From positions 1-10,858 of the forward strand of contig JALSHM010000416.1 in assembly GCA_026982235.1 (NCBI GenBank): a stretch of 10,858 nucleotides of DNA, written 5' to 3'. Of this stretch, positions 1 to 6,829 are shown piece after piece. The position numbers and the translations under genes are program-made. The notes under the pieces are model-generated. The model had not been told where the DNA came from, ran no database searches, and worked only from the letters and a program-made list of their open reading frames with translations. Numbering within the stretch: the stretch's first letter is position 1; the number at the start of each line of letters is the position of its first letter. The stretch comes from Robiginitomaculum sp. (lineage in GTDB: Bacteria > Pseudomonadota > Alphaproteobacteria > Caulobacterales > Maricaulaceae).

Positions 1-1233
1 GAAGGCCAAATCAGTCGCTTCGGTAAATGTCAGACCCGAGCCTGTTGATGTGAAAATGACCGTGCCCGTTTCTGGGCCTGGCCCGTCTATATCCCCGTTA
101 TAAAATACGGCATCCGATGGAATTTTGTCAGTGATATACATGCTATCTATATCAACGGATTTACTACCGGAATTGGTGGCGTTTATTGTATATATTACGT
201 CTGAGCCAGGTATCGCATAGGGTGATGCGCTCTCGCTGGACATTGCGACAGATTTTGATGCAGAAAGATTAGTGACTTGGTTGTCCTTGAATACCCAATA
301 GGAAACTTGTTCCGTGGTATGGGTACGACTTGTATCGCCTGCGACAACTTCCTCGTCTATGGCCAGCCTGATTTGATTTGCCGGCAATGGATCGGCTCCA
401 TAAAGTACAGCCCATCCGCCTTGGCCACCGTCCTCAGCATTTTGTGACACAATGCCAATATCGTAATTATCGCCAACAGAATAGTTATAAGACGGAGCAT
501 TGCCAACACCGCGTATTGTATCCGCACCGCGTGCCAATGCGAAAACCACATCGTTAACTGTTCCACTACCGGTCTCGGCAACAATATAGCCAATTGTTTC
601 GCTGGCGCGGGTGGAATTGATTTGTCCAATATGTTTACCTACACATATGCGACTATTGCCAACAAAAGGTGGATTGCCACGATTGACACAATTATTTGTC
701 CAAAACACGCTAGCGCGGACATCATTGAAACTCATGACTTGCCCCAGTACGACGGGCGCGGCGTAGGATTGGGTTAGGCTGCCGGTGACCTCTTCATTGT
801 TCACAAGATTCCAACCGCTTGGCACGGAAAGGCCGGAGGTTCTGTCTGATAATACGGTGCGCGCCTCGAATTTTAGCCCACCGCTATTATAGGCTCCCTC
901 GTCGGCTATGATACAGTGTACGTCTGAAGGGGTTACGACGCTTGAATTTTCAAATTGCTGGATACGCACTTGAAAGCTTGTGGACGTGACATTGCGCACG
1001 CGGGTAGTAACGGTGGGGTCGCTAGAACTTGGCAGGTTATAACTGCACACCACTACGGGGCTGGTATAGGTGTTCTCAAGGTAAACCGTCGTCCAGCCCG
1101 CCCCCACATTGGGCACTAATTTGGTCTCCAAATCTAAGGTCAAAACCTGTGCATTTGCCGTCAGTCCGTATAGAAGCGCACCGCAATATAATCCCAAGAG
1201 CTTGAGACATGTTATTTTATTTACCTTCCACAT
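1..1233 (-). CDS. Secreted DUF11-type repeat protein, N-terminal part (cut by window edge)
   Basis: An open frame runs without a stop from an ATG at 1231-1233 down to base 1, giving 411 residues; the C-terminus lies outside the window. Residues 1-28 are a Sec signal peptide: basic start (MWKVNK), hydrophobic core and a predicted cut at ANA|Q. Residues 29 to about 320 are rich in Thr, Ser, Val and Asn with few Lys, as expected of an all-beta extracellular domain; I know no biochemical function for it. From about residue 323 the sequence resembles a DUF11 (TIGR01451) repeat, with the family signature 'PGSDVIYTINATNSG' followed by 'ITDKIPSDAVFYNG'. Such repeats usually occur in tandem in very large cell-surface or exported proteins, so much of this protein is probably missing here. 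No convincing Shine-Dalgarno precedes the ATG. Role as a surface or secreted structural protein is inferred. Confidence 0.85.
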   Translation of the reverse strand, partial: MWKVNKITCLKLLGLYCGALLYGLTANAQVLTLDLETKLVPNVGAGWTTVYLENTYTSPVVVCSYNLPSSSDPTVTTRVRNVTSTSFQVRIQQFENSSVVTPSDVHCIIADEGAYNSGGLKFEARTVLSDRTSGLSVPSGWNLVNNEEVTGSLTQSYAAPVVLGQVMSFNDVRASVFWTNNCVNRGNPPFVGNSRICVGKHIGQINSTRASETIGYIVAETGSGTVNDVVFALARGADTIRGVGNAPSYNYSVGDNYDIGIVSQNAEDGGQGGWAVLYGADPLPANQIRLAIDEEVVAGDTSRTHTTEQVSYWVFKDNQVTNLSASKSVAMSSESASPYAIPGSDVIYTINATNSGSKSVDIDSMYITDKIPSDAVFYNGDIDGPGPETGTVIFTSTGSGLTFTEATDLAF

Positions 1234-1250
1234 AAGGTTTGATAACAAAA

Positions 1251-1276
1251 CTGTATAAATAAAGTCTGTATAAATA
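1251..1276. repeat. Two direct copies of CTGTATAAATA, 15-base period
   Basis: The 11-base word CTGTATAAATA occurs at 1251-1261 and again at 1266-1276, separated by AAGT. It lies 18 bases upstream of the ATG of the minus-strand secreted protein and downstream of the hydrolase stop. On the minus strand each copy reads TATTTATACAG and contains a TATACA -10-like hexamer, but I found no -35 hexamer at proper spacing. It may be a promoter or operator of the surface-protein gene, or a chance A/T-rich repeat. Confidence 0.5.
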
Positions 1277-1304
1277 TAGTTAATGCATCTTTAGGTAGAT
1301 TTTG

Positions 1305-2381
1305 TTAGAGGCCATGGTCTTTTAAGAAATTTGCGATTTCTTTAAGGGCGTCATTTGCTTCGGGCAGTATATTGTCGAAAATTTGCCAGACATGGGGCAT
1401 GTGCGACCAGGTTTGAAGTTTTACCTCCGACCCAGCTGCTTTTGCTTTAACCGTATAGCGTTTTGCATCATCATAGAGGATTTCAGCACTACTGGCCTGG
1501 ATAAGCGTTGGGGGAAGGTCAGCGAGATTTCCAAAAATAGGGGAGATGCTTGGGTGGGAGGGGGAGACGCCGAGCTGTTTTAAACTACCCCACAATAGCA
1601 GACTTTGGGGGATGTTCACCAAGTTTTTGACCATAGGGCGCAGCATATGGTCGGTGCTGATATTATCTCGTATGCTGGCGGCGGAATATGTGCTGTCTGT
1701 TGATGGCGATAAAGCGACGACTGCATCTGCGGGGCGCAAGCCTTCATTGCGTGTCCATTGTATGGTCGATAAAGTGAGGTTGCCGCCTGCGCTATCGCCC
1801 GCAATGGCCAGTTTTTTGACGCTAAACGATCCATCTGGCCCATTCTCTAAAATCCATTTATAGGCCGTGCGGCAATCTTTGACACTGGCCATGCGCTTAT
1901 GCTCTGGCATCAAGCGGTAATTTATGGCGCAGACACTGGCACCAGTTAACTCGGCCAATTTACTGGTCAAGGGGCGATGGGATATGCACGACCCAACCGT
2001 AAAAGCGCCGCCGTGAATATAGAGAATACGTTTGTCAGGATTGGATTTTGGAGCTGTCACCCATTCGCCGCCAATGTCTCCCCATCCTGAGGGAATGGTG
2101 AGCGGTGTAAATTTAACACCCGGAAAGTTGCGTGCTAGCCCACCTCGTTCAAATCGTTCGCGCTTGGCGATAATTGGCTCGCCACCCGAATGTCCCTTGG
2201 CGGGCTTTTCGAAGTTTTCATACAGATATTCGTTCATTTTCTTCAGGCTGTCCGTGTCCGGGTTGCATTCAAATGTGACGGGGAAATCTTCATCATATTT
2301 GGATAGGTTTTCGCCCTTTAAAAACCTAGTGGCACCGTAAAGGGCGGCAATCGGCGCAATGATGGGTAAAAGATAGAGCAT
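1305..2381 (-). CDS. Alpha/beta hydrolase, hormone-sensitive lipase (HSL) family esterase
   Basis: The 358-residue protein probably hydrolyses carboxylic esters of short or medium acyl chains; the natural substrate cannot be read from the sequence. The oxyanion-hole motif HGGAF is at residues 123-127. The nucleophile elbow GDSAGG is at 195-200 with catalytic Ser197, and the catalytic His is His330 in 'HMPHVW'. The acid member lies in 'SAEILYDDA' (298-306): Glu300 occupies the usual Asp position, though Asp304 is an alternative. A hydrophobic stretch at residues 2-20 (LLPIIAPIAALYGA) could be a membrane anchor, and residues 24-95 form a cap typical of the family. The ATG at 2379-2381 is preceded by AAGGGAA (2385-2391 on the minus strand) at normal spacing. 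The gene stands alone, with its own promoter in the region shared with hscC. Confidence 0.9.
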   Translation of the reverse strand: MLYLLPIIAPIAALYGATRFLKGENLSKYDEDFPVTFECNPDTDSLKKMNEYLYENFEKPAKGHSGGEPIIAKRERFERGGLARNFPGVKFTPLTIPSGWGDIGGEWVTAPKSNPDKRILYIHGGAFTVGSCISHRPLTSKLAELTGASVCAINYRLMPEHKRMASVKDCRTAYKWILENGPDGSFSVKKLAIAGDSAGGNLTLSTIQWTRNEGLRPADAVVALSPSTDSTYSAASIRDNISTDHMLRPMVKNLVNIPQSLLLWGSLKQLGVSPSHPSISPIFGNLADLPPTLIQASSAEILYDDAKRYTVKAKAAGSEVKLQTWSHMPHVWQIFDNILPEANDALKEIANFLKDHGL

Positions 2382-2414
2382 GAGTTTCCCTTATTTTGCG
2401 GACTTTAGGTATAG

Positions 2415-2443
2415 TCTATAGGTACAGTATAAATAGCCGTCAA
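2415..2443 (-). promoter_or_regulatory. Sigma70-like promoter of the HSL-family hydrolase
   Basis: On the minus strand TTGACG (2438-2443) and TATAGA (2415-2420) are separated by exactly 17 bases. This matches five of six -35 positions and four of six -10 positions of the sigma70 consensus. It would start transcription near 2408, leaving a leader of about 27 bases that contains the Shine-Dalgarno AAGGGAA. This is the best promoter by consensus in the window. Confidence 0.65.
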
Positions 2444-2460
2444 TCTCAACTTCATTCGCA

Positions 2461-2490
2461 CTTGAACAGTGCTACTTTGTTTGCGATACA
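2461..2490 (+). promoter_or_regulatory. Candidate heat-shock (RpoH-type) promoter of the hscC operon
   Basis: CTTGAAC at 2461-2467 matches the RpoH -35 core CTTGAA exactly. After 14 bases comes TGCGATACA (2482-2490), which resembles the RpoH -10 region (CCCCATnT in E. coli, CGATA-containing in many bacteria). Transcription would start near 2497, leaving a leader of about 18 bases before the ATG at 2515. Read as a sigma70 promoter the same site is poorer (TTGAAC, 17 bases, GATACA). The regulation of an Hsp70 gene by RpoH is plausible but here rests on pattern matching alone. Confidence 0.4.
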
Positions 2491-2504
2491 GAGTGTTTAT
2501 TTAT

Positions 2505-2510
2505 GAGGGA
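2505..2510 (+). promoter_or_regulatory. Ribosome binding site that decides the hscC start
   Basis: GAGGGA ends four bases before the ATG at 2515. The upstream in-frame ATG at 2503 overlaps this site and has no Shine-Dalgarno of its own. The second ATG also gives the N-terminus MSIVGIDLGTTNSL expected of Hsp70 proteins. The start at 2515 is therefore preferred. Confidence 0.65.
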
Positions 2511-2514
2511 ATCT

Positions 2515-4218
2515 ATGAGCATTGTTGGTATTGATTTGGGGACGACAAATTCTCTGATTTCTGTTTTTACCGATGACGGCCCGGAACTCATCCCTAACGC
2601 GCTTGGTGATTTTTTAACACCGTCTGCTGTTGGTTTGTCCGATAATGGAGAAGTGTTGGTTGGGCAGGCGGCTAAGAACAGACTGGTTACACACCCGCAG
2701 CTAACACAGTCTCGGTTCAAACGTTATATGGGTACGAATTGGGGGCAGAAGCTTGGGCGAAAACATTACCGCGCCGAAGACTTGTCTGCACTGGTTCTCG
2801 CTAGCCTCAAGGCCGATGCTGAAGCCCATTTGGGCGCACCTGTTGAGCGGGCGATAATATCTGTGCCTGCTTATTTCAATGATGTTCAGCGTAAGGCCAC
2901 TCTTGCTGCCGGACAAATTGCTGGACTAAAAGTAGAGCGCCTCATCAACGAACCCACGGCTGCGGCGCTGGCATATGGTCTTAATGATAAAGAGGGAGAA
3001 AGTACATTTTTGGTCATTGACCTAGGCGGGGGCACATTTGATGTCTCTATCCTGGAAATGTTTGACGGGGTTATGGAAGTGCGGGCATCTGCGGGCGATG
3101 CGTTTCTAGGCGGAGAGGATTTCACTGATGTCGTCACCAAACATTTTGCAGAGAAATTAGATGTGAATTTGGATAAAATGTCCGTCAAGAAAGCTGCAAT
3201 GCTCCGCGATCTAGCCGATCAAGCCAAAGCGAAACTCTCTAGCGAGCATGAAGTCTCGTTTAAATTTATTGATGATAAATCCAATGAACAAACCCTTAGC
3301 CTTACCCGAAACAAATTTGAAGAACTCACGGAGGGCTTACTGAAAAAACTCCGCCATCCCATACAACGTGCGGTCATGGATGCTGGGCTACGGGCGGAAA
3401 ATATCGACCAAGTCGTGCTGGTCGGCGGGGCAACGCGTATGCCTGTTGTGCGGTCTTTGATAGCCCGCATGTTCAAAACTTTTCCCGTTCACAATATAAA
3501 TCCGGATCATGTTATTGTTATGGGCGCTGCTGTGCAGGCTGGACTAGTCAGCCGCCACAGCGCGCTGGACGATATTGTCATGACCGATGTTTGCCCGTTT
3601 ACGCTGGGGACAGAAATGAGCATTGAGATAGGGCGCGATCAATATGAAAGTGGGCATTTTCAGCCGGTTATTGAGCGCAATACCGTTATCCCGGTATCGC
3701 GGTCAGTCAGAAACTCAACCGTTCATAAAGGCCAAACCCAGCTCAATTTACTGATTTATCAAGGTGAAGCCCCACGTGTTTCAAGTAATGTCTTTTTGGG
3801 GCAGGTAAATGTACCGATTCCAAAAAATACAAAAGAACACGAAGTCGTTGATATACGGTTCACCTATGATGTGTCTGGGGTTTTGGAAGTATTGGTTAAG
3901 GTATTGTCGACCGATAAAGTCAGTCGTCTCGTGATTGAAGGTAATCCAGGCGCCTTGAGTAAAACTGAAATCGATGCACGGTTCAAAGAGCTGGACAAGC
4001 TTAAAGTCCACCCCCGCGACGAGGTGGTGAATGTTGCCTTTATGGCAAGGCTCGCCAAAGCATATGAAAATCATCTTGGCGAAATGCGTCAAGAAATCCA
4101 ACATATGATAACCGTGTTTGAAGCTGTCCTAGCCCGGCAAAACAAACACGAAATCAGCGAAGTCCGCGAAGAAATAGAGCCGCATTTAAAAGCGTTTGAA
4201 GACCGTAATATCTTCTAA
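2515..4218 (+). CDS. hscC: Hsp70-family chaperone HscC
   Basis: This 567-residue Hsp70 uses ATP to bind and release client polypeptides in the cytoplasm. Numbering from the ATG at 2515, the nucleotide-binding domain has phosphate loop 1 GIDLGTTNS (5-13), RLINEPTAAALAYG (142-155), phosphate loop 2 DLGGGTFDVS (169-178) and the adenosine motif VLVGGATRMP (301-310). The interdomain stretch 'DVCPFTLG' near 358-365 replaces DnaK's hydrophobic LLLD linker sequence. Residues about 366-480 form the beta substrate-binding domain and the rest a short helical lid. It is about 70 residues shorter than DnaK and has no acidic C-terminal tail. Colinear identity to E. coli HscC as I remember it ('FLTPS', 'SVPAYF', 'SAGD.FLGGEDF', 'ERNT..PVSR', 'YPRD/HPRD') supports HscC over DnaK or HscA. 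It overlaps the J-protein gene by one base, so the two are co-translated partners. Confidence 0.92.
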   Translation: MSIVGIDLGTTNSLISVFTDDGPELIPNALGDFLTPSAVGLSDNGEVLVGQAAKNRLVTHPQLTQSRFKRYMGTNWGQKLGRKHYRAEDLSALVLASLKADAEAHLGAPVERAIISVPAYFNDVQRKATLAAGQIAGLKVERLINEPTAAALAYGLNDKEGESTFLVIDLGGGTFDVSILEMFDGVMEVRASAGDAFLGGEDFTDVVTKHFAEKLDVNLDKMSVKKAAMLRDLADQAKAKLSSEHEVSFKFIDDKSNEQTLSLTRNKFEELTEGLLKKLRHPIQRAVMDAGLRAENIDQVVLVGGATRMPVVRSLIARMFKTFPVHNINPDHVIVMGAAVQAGLVSRHSALDDIVMTDVCPFTLGTEMSIEIGRDQYESGHFQPVIERNTVIPVSRSVRNSTVHKGQTQLNLLIYQGEAPRVSSNVFLGQVNVPIPKNTKEHEVVDIRFTYDVSGVLEVLVKVLSTDKVSRLVIEGNPGALSKTEIDARFKELDKLKVHPRDEVVNVAFMARLAKAYENHLGEMRQEIQHMITVFEAVLARQNKHEISEVREEIEPHLKAFEDRNIF

Positions 4219-5096
4219 TGGCAACCTGGTGGGATATGTTGGAAGTGGCGCGAGATGTGGATTTACGTGCCGTGAAACGCGCCTATGCCGCCAAGCTAAA
4301 ATCTATCCGCCAAGACGAAGACCCAAAGGGGTTTATGGCATTGCGGGCGGCTTATGATGAGGCGCGGGAGCATATTCGTTACCGGGAAATGGAAACTGAG
4401 GATACGGTAGTGAGGCAAGAGCCGTTTGAACGCGACACAGACACTAGCCATGATAGCACAAGTATCCAAGACAACATTGCTGATTCTGAATGGAAAATGC
4501 AGGGGCAAGATGAACTAATTATAGCGGACATGGTATATACGCCCACGATTGTTGAGCAATTGATGAATGAGGTACATGCTCTCATTAGATCTCCTTGGGG
4601 CGCTGGGCGCGTGGATAGCTGGGCTGCAATTTTGGATGATGAGCGGCTTGACGATATTGATGCCTATTCAGATTTCGAGAATGCTTTTTTGAATTACATG
4701 CTGAATATTCACGGGTTTTTTGACGAGGATACTAATGTTGAATCCAAGCTGAATTTAGCCGTAGCCCATTTGATTTTTGAACGGTTTGGCTGGCAGAGCA
4801 ACCGTAATTCCGTACATTTCAATCCGGTAGTTTATGACTGGCTCGCTGATAAATTTTTCCAGCAGAATGAGGATACCCCCCACGGAGATTTGGATGAAAT
4901 AGATGGTGAAACAGACTCTGGCGCTAACGCTAAAAACTCTAGCCATAGCCAGTTCAATCAAAGAGGTCAGAAGAAAAAACCGAACCCGAAAACTGAAAAA
5001 TTCTTTAAATGGTTTGACGGCAATGGCGTATTCTATCTGTTCCTTACGATGATAGCACTCATGGTGCTTTATTATACTTTTGGTTCTAATAGTTAA
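4218..5096 (+). CDS. Membrane-tailed J-domain co-chaperone paired with HscC (DjlB/DjlC-like)
   Basis: A 292-residue protein whose ATG shares the A of the hscC stop (TAATG), indicating translational coupling. Residues 3-53 form a J-like domain: helix I 'WWDMLEV', helix II 'LRAVKRAYAAKLKSI', helix III 'FMALRAAYDEAREHI'. The loop that should hold HPD reads RQD (31-33), so His and Pro are lost and only Asp remains. The middle (about 105-215) is helical and carries the tryptophan-rich 'SPWGAGRVDSWAAILDD'. Residues about 218-265 are a polar, then basic linker (KKKPNPKTEKFFK), followed by one transmembrane helix (about 270-288) and a four-to-six residue tail. The positive flank predicts a cytoplasmic J domain with the C-terminus outside. 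E. coli HscC works with two membrane J proteins, DjlB and DjlC, so the same partnership is inferred. Whether the altered loop still stimulates ATPase activity is unknown. Confidence 0.82.
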   Translation: MATWWDMLEVARDVDLRAVKRAYAAKLKSIRQDEDPKGFMALRAAYDEAREHIRYREMETEDTVVRQEPFERDTDTSHDSTSIQDNIADSEWKMQGQDELIIADMVYTPTIVEQLMNEVHALIRSPWGAGRVDSWAAILDDERLDDIDAYSDFENAFLNYMLNIHGFFDEDTNVESKLNLAVAHLIFERFGWQSNRNSVHFNPVVYDWLADKFFQQNEDTPHGDLDEIDGETDSGANAKNSSHSQFNQRGQKKKPNPKTEKFFKWFDGNGVFYLFLTMIALMVLYYTFGSNS

Positions 5097-5117
5097 TAAA
5101 AATGGGGGTAGATTTAC

Positions 5118-5140
5118 ATTGCGCAAAACGTTTGCGCGAT
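5118..5140. terminator. Hairpin between convergent genes, possible bidirectional terminator
   Basis: GCGCAAA (5121-5127) and TTTGCGC (5131-5137) pair perfectly around ACG. Three further pairs (ATT with GAT, one of them a wobble) extend the stem to ten. It lies between the J-protein stop (5096) and the stop of the minus-strand secreted protein (5183). No T-run follows on the plus strand. On the minus strand a T-rich stretch comes only about 17 bases later, so it is not a standard intrinsic terminator; a protein-binding palindrome is the alternative. Confidence 0.4.
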
Positions 5141-5182
5141 GCCCACTACATGCCCGTCTTGGCCGTACAAGGTCAATCCGGA

Positions 5183-6043
5183 TTATGGCGTATAAACCGT
5201 ATAGGTCACCGTCGCCCCGAGCGCACCAGCACCCATGGATAAGTCGTAATTATCTGTGGCAGTTCCTGCACCGATTAGATTATAAATCGACCGGAAGCTA
5301 ACTGCGTGGTCGAGCAAAGAACCGCGACTAGCCGCCGTGCGCCTGCCGCCGTCAAAGACTTTGGTCGGGCCTGCGCTCATCAGGCTCAGGCGGTTAATGC
5401 TGGCAATAATACCGCTACCACCATTTGACGGGTTTTGGGCGCTCGCGCCGTGGCGCCCGGCAACCGTGACACGAAGACGTAAACGGTAACGGATATTGCT
5501 ATAATCATAAGCGCTGAAATCCCCTGTAGCAACGAGATTGCTAGCTTGGGCATAGATGTCAAAGGCTGCATTGCTTGCTACTAGAAACTGCGAGGAGCGC
5601 CTGCCTGTAACTAAATCTATATCGGTGGTGTCGTCTAGTCCGAACGCAGTGTAAGAATCATTGGCATCAAGGGTTTGATGTGGCCCAACCGAAGTAAACA
5701 CGCCGCCATAAACAGGATTGATAATGTCATATTCATAGCCACTGTCTGCGCCGTTTGAAATAGCGTGGAATTGACCTGTATTATAATTAGTCGCTACGCC
5801 GTCTACGCCTATAATATCATTGGCCGATGTACCAGACACGCTGGTCAACAGGTTAAAATCAACGGCGTAGAGAGCGGTTCCGCCGTTTTCGCTAAAATCA
5901 TCCCCACCCATGACGACGACAATAGATTGCGTACGAAAAAAAGGCCTGTCGAGTGTGTCTGCCTGTGCGATAGCGCTGAAGCCGCATGAAAGAAACATGC
6001 CCCCCAAAATAGCTTTAAGTATCCGATTGTTTTTTATTATCAT
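5183..6043 (-). CDS. Secreted protein of unknown function
   Basis: I do not recognise this 286-residue protein. Residues 1-28 are a clear Sec signal peptide: basic start (MIIKNNRILK), hydrophobic core and predicted cut at AQA|D. The mature part is rich in Gly, Ser, Thr, Ala, Asp and Tyr, has no cysteine and no further membrane segment. Its alternating pattern ('RYRLRLRVTVAG', 'GATVTYTVYTP' at the very end) suggests an all-beta fold. Residues 43-70 (VVVMGGDDFSENGGTALY onward) and 'NGGSGIIASINRLS' look like loops between strands. The ATG at 6041-6043 is preceded by AGGGCGG on the minus strand four bases away, supporting the start. It is a single gene flanked by intergenic DNA. A periplasmic or surface-exposed location is expected; no enzyme motif is visible. 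Confidence 0.8.
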   Translation of the reverse strand: MIIKNNRILKAILGGMFLSCGFSAIAQADTLDRPFFRTQSIVVVMGGDDFSENGGTALYAVDFNLLTSVSGTSANDIIGVDGVATNYNTGQFHAISNGADSGYEYDIINPVYGGVFTSVGPHQTLDANDSYTAFGLDDTTDIDLVTGRRSSQFLVASNAAFDIYAQASNLVATGDFSAYDYSNIRYRLRLRVTVAGRHGASAQNPSNGGSGIIASINRLSLMSAGPTKVFDGGRRTAASRGSLLDHAVSFRSIYNLIGAGTATDNYDLSMGAGALGATVTYTVYTP

Positions 6044-6069
6044 TATACCGCCCTAATCCCAGCCGTGAC

Positions 6070-6099
6070 TATATAGTAATAGATTAAAAACCTAACCAA
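6070..6099 (-). promoter_or_regulatory. Weak promoter candidate for the unknown secreted protein
   Basis: On the minus strand TTGGTT (6094-6099) and TATATA (6070-6075) are 18 bases apart, 26 bases upstream of the ATG at 6043. The -10 matches five of six consensus bases and the -35 only three. The surrounding 6070-6120 stretch is strongly A/T-rich, so chance matches are likely. Confidence 0.3.
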
Positions 6100-6217
6100 C
6101 AAACAAAGTTAACAAACCAAGTAGAGACGAGGTTAAGGGCGGCCTAGGAATAGCTTGGGTATATATTGTTTTCGCTACATGATGAAATGGCTGGTATATT
6201 GCCGGGGAGTGGGATTT

Positions 6218-6721
6218 TTACACAATCTTGACTGTGGTTTTGTGATTCATATGAGGTATAAGCGCTAACATAGTGGTCATAGCTATAGCAATGCACCCTT
6301 GTGTTGGCGTGAAGCCGTCTCGGGCTATATGCAAAAATATTGCGCTACCTAAGCCAGGTTTAGGCGGGTCATCATTGTGGCTTAGGACTATAATAATATC
6401 GTAGACAGAACTTTCGCGCCATAGTTTTTCGGTGCTATCCGGATAGGGTAGTCGGACGGGGCGGTTATAGGCTGGGTCTTCTGGGGCGTCGCACCAACCA
6501 TCATCACGGCGAATAGGCCAGAATAGCAATTTTGTTTCGGGCAATGACACGCGGTCATTGCGGTGTAGACCATAGCGTATTGTGTACTTGCCAAGCGGAG
6601 TTTTTCCATCACCTTCACGGCCTTCTGATTGTGCTACAACACCGTTTTTTCCAATAGCACAGGGGAAACATAGAGCGCCCACCTGTAATATTTTCTGCTC
6701 CGTATCGACAATTATTTTCAT
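6218..6721 (-). CDS. L,D-transpeptidase (YkuD-fold) family protein
   Basis: A 167-residue protein with the YkuD catalytic signature: His131 in 'FLHIARDGFTPTQGCIAIA', ending in Gly142-Cys143, where Cys143 is the nucleophile. The preceding core 'EGREGDGKTPLGKYTIRYG' (33-51) is the conserved substrate-loop start of the short L,D-transpeptidases. Classical family members form 3-3 cross-links in peptidoglycan or attach proteins to it using the meso-diaminopimelate stem. This short subgroup is common in alphaproteobacteria and its substrate is less certain. No signal peptide is visible, which is odd for an enzyme acting in the periplasm. I chose the ATG at 6719-6721 (MKIIVDTEQKIL), which gives the usual family N-terminus. 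An in-frame GTG at 6749-6751 would add ten residues (177 total) but lacks a better ribosome site. The gene faces away from the cenR-like gene. Confidence 0.88.
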   Translation of the reverse strand: MKIIVDTEQKILQVGALCFPCAIGKNGVVAQSEGREGDGKTPLGKYTIRYGLHRNDRVSLPETKLLFWPIRRDDGWCDAPEDPAYNRPVRLPYPDSTEKLWRESSVYDIIIVLSHNDDPPKPGLGSAIFLHIARDGFTPTQGCIAIAMTTMLALIPHMNHKTTVKIV

Positions 6722-6760
6722 AATATAGTCTCGTTGTTCACACCCACCCACGATTATGTG

Positions 6761-6822
6761 ATATGGTGATAGCTAATTGGCATTAGATTCGCCTGTAATG
6801 CAAGCTATAAAGTCCACCATAT
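6761..6822. promoter_or_regulatory. Inverted repeat in the shared L,D-transpeptidase/cenR upstream region
   Basis: ATATGGTG (6761-6768) and CACCATAT (6815-6822) are perfect 8-base inverted arms 46 bases apart. Between them lies a smaller palindrome, CTAAT-TGGC-ATTAG (6772-6785). The right arm touches the cenR Shine-Dalgarno. The layout suits a two-site operator or an mRNA structure, but neither is demonstrated. Confidence 0.35.
6783..6811 (+). promoter_or_regulatory. Weak promoter candidate for the cenR-like gene
   Basis: TATAAA (6806-6811) matches five of six -10 bases. The hexamer 17 bases upstream, TTAGAT (6783-6788), is a poor -35. If used, transcription would start around 6818, leaving a leader of about 20 bases containing the Shine-Dalgarno. 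A regulator-dependent promoter with a weak -35 would look like this, but so would chance. Confidence 0.3.
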
Positions 6823-6829
6823 AAGGAGG
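6823..6829 (+). promoter_or_regulatory. Strong Shine-Dalgarno of the cenR-like gene
   Basis: AAGGAGG matches the 16S rRNA 3' end perfectly over seven bases and ends nine bases before the ATG at 6839. It fixes the start codon and suggests efficient translation. Confidence 0.7.

Noticed and set aside
357..629. 90-residue open frame on the minus strand
   Set aside because: It lies wholly within the better-supported frame of the DUF11-type secreted protein, has no ribosome site and no recognisable family.
2503..2514. Upstream ATG as hscC start
   Set aside because: It adds MRES before the family N-terminus, overlaps the ribosome site of the next ATG, and has none of its own.
4755..5126. 123-residue open frame on the minus strand
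   Set aside because: It is antisense to the J-protein gene, whose domain and membrane helix are clear; composition is typical of a shadow frame.
5980..5994. Lipoprotein cleavage site (LSC, Cys20) in the unknown secreted protein
   Set aside because: The residues before Cys20 (F-L-S) do not fit the lipobox [LVI]-[ASTVI]-[GAS]-C well, and a better signal-peptidase I site (AQA|D) follows.
6175..6215. Terminator hairpin after the L,D-transpeptidase
   Set aside because: Only a three-pair GGC/GCC match with a nine-base loop was found and no T-run follows.
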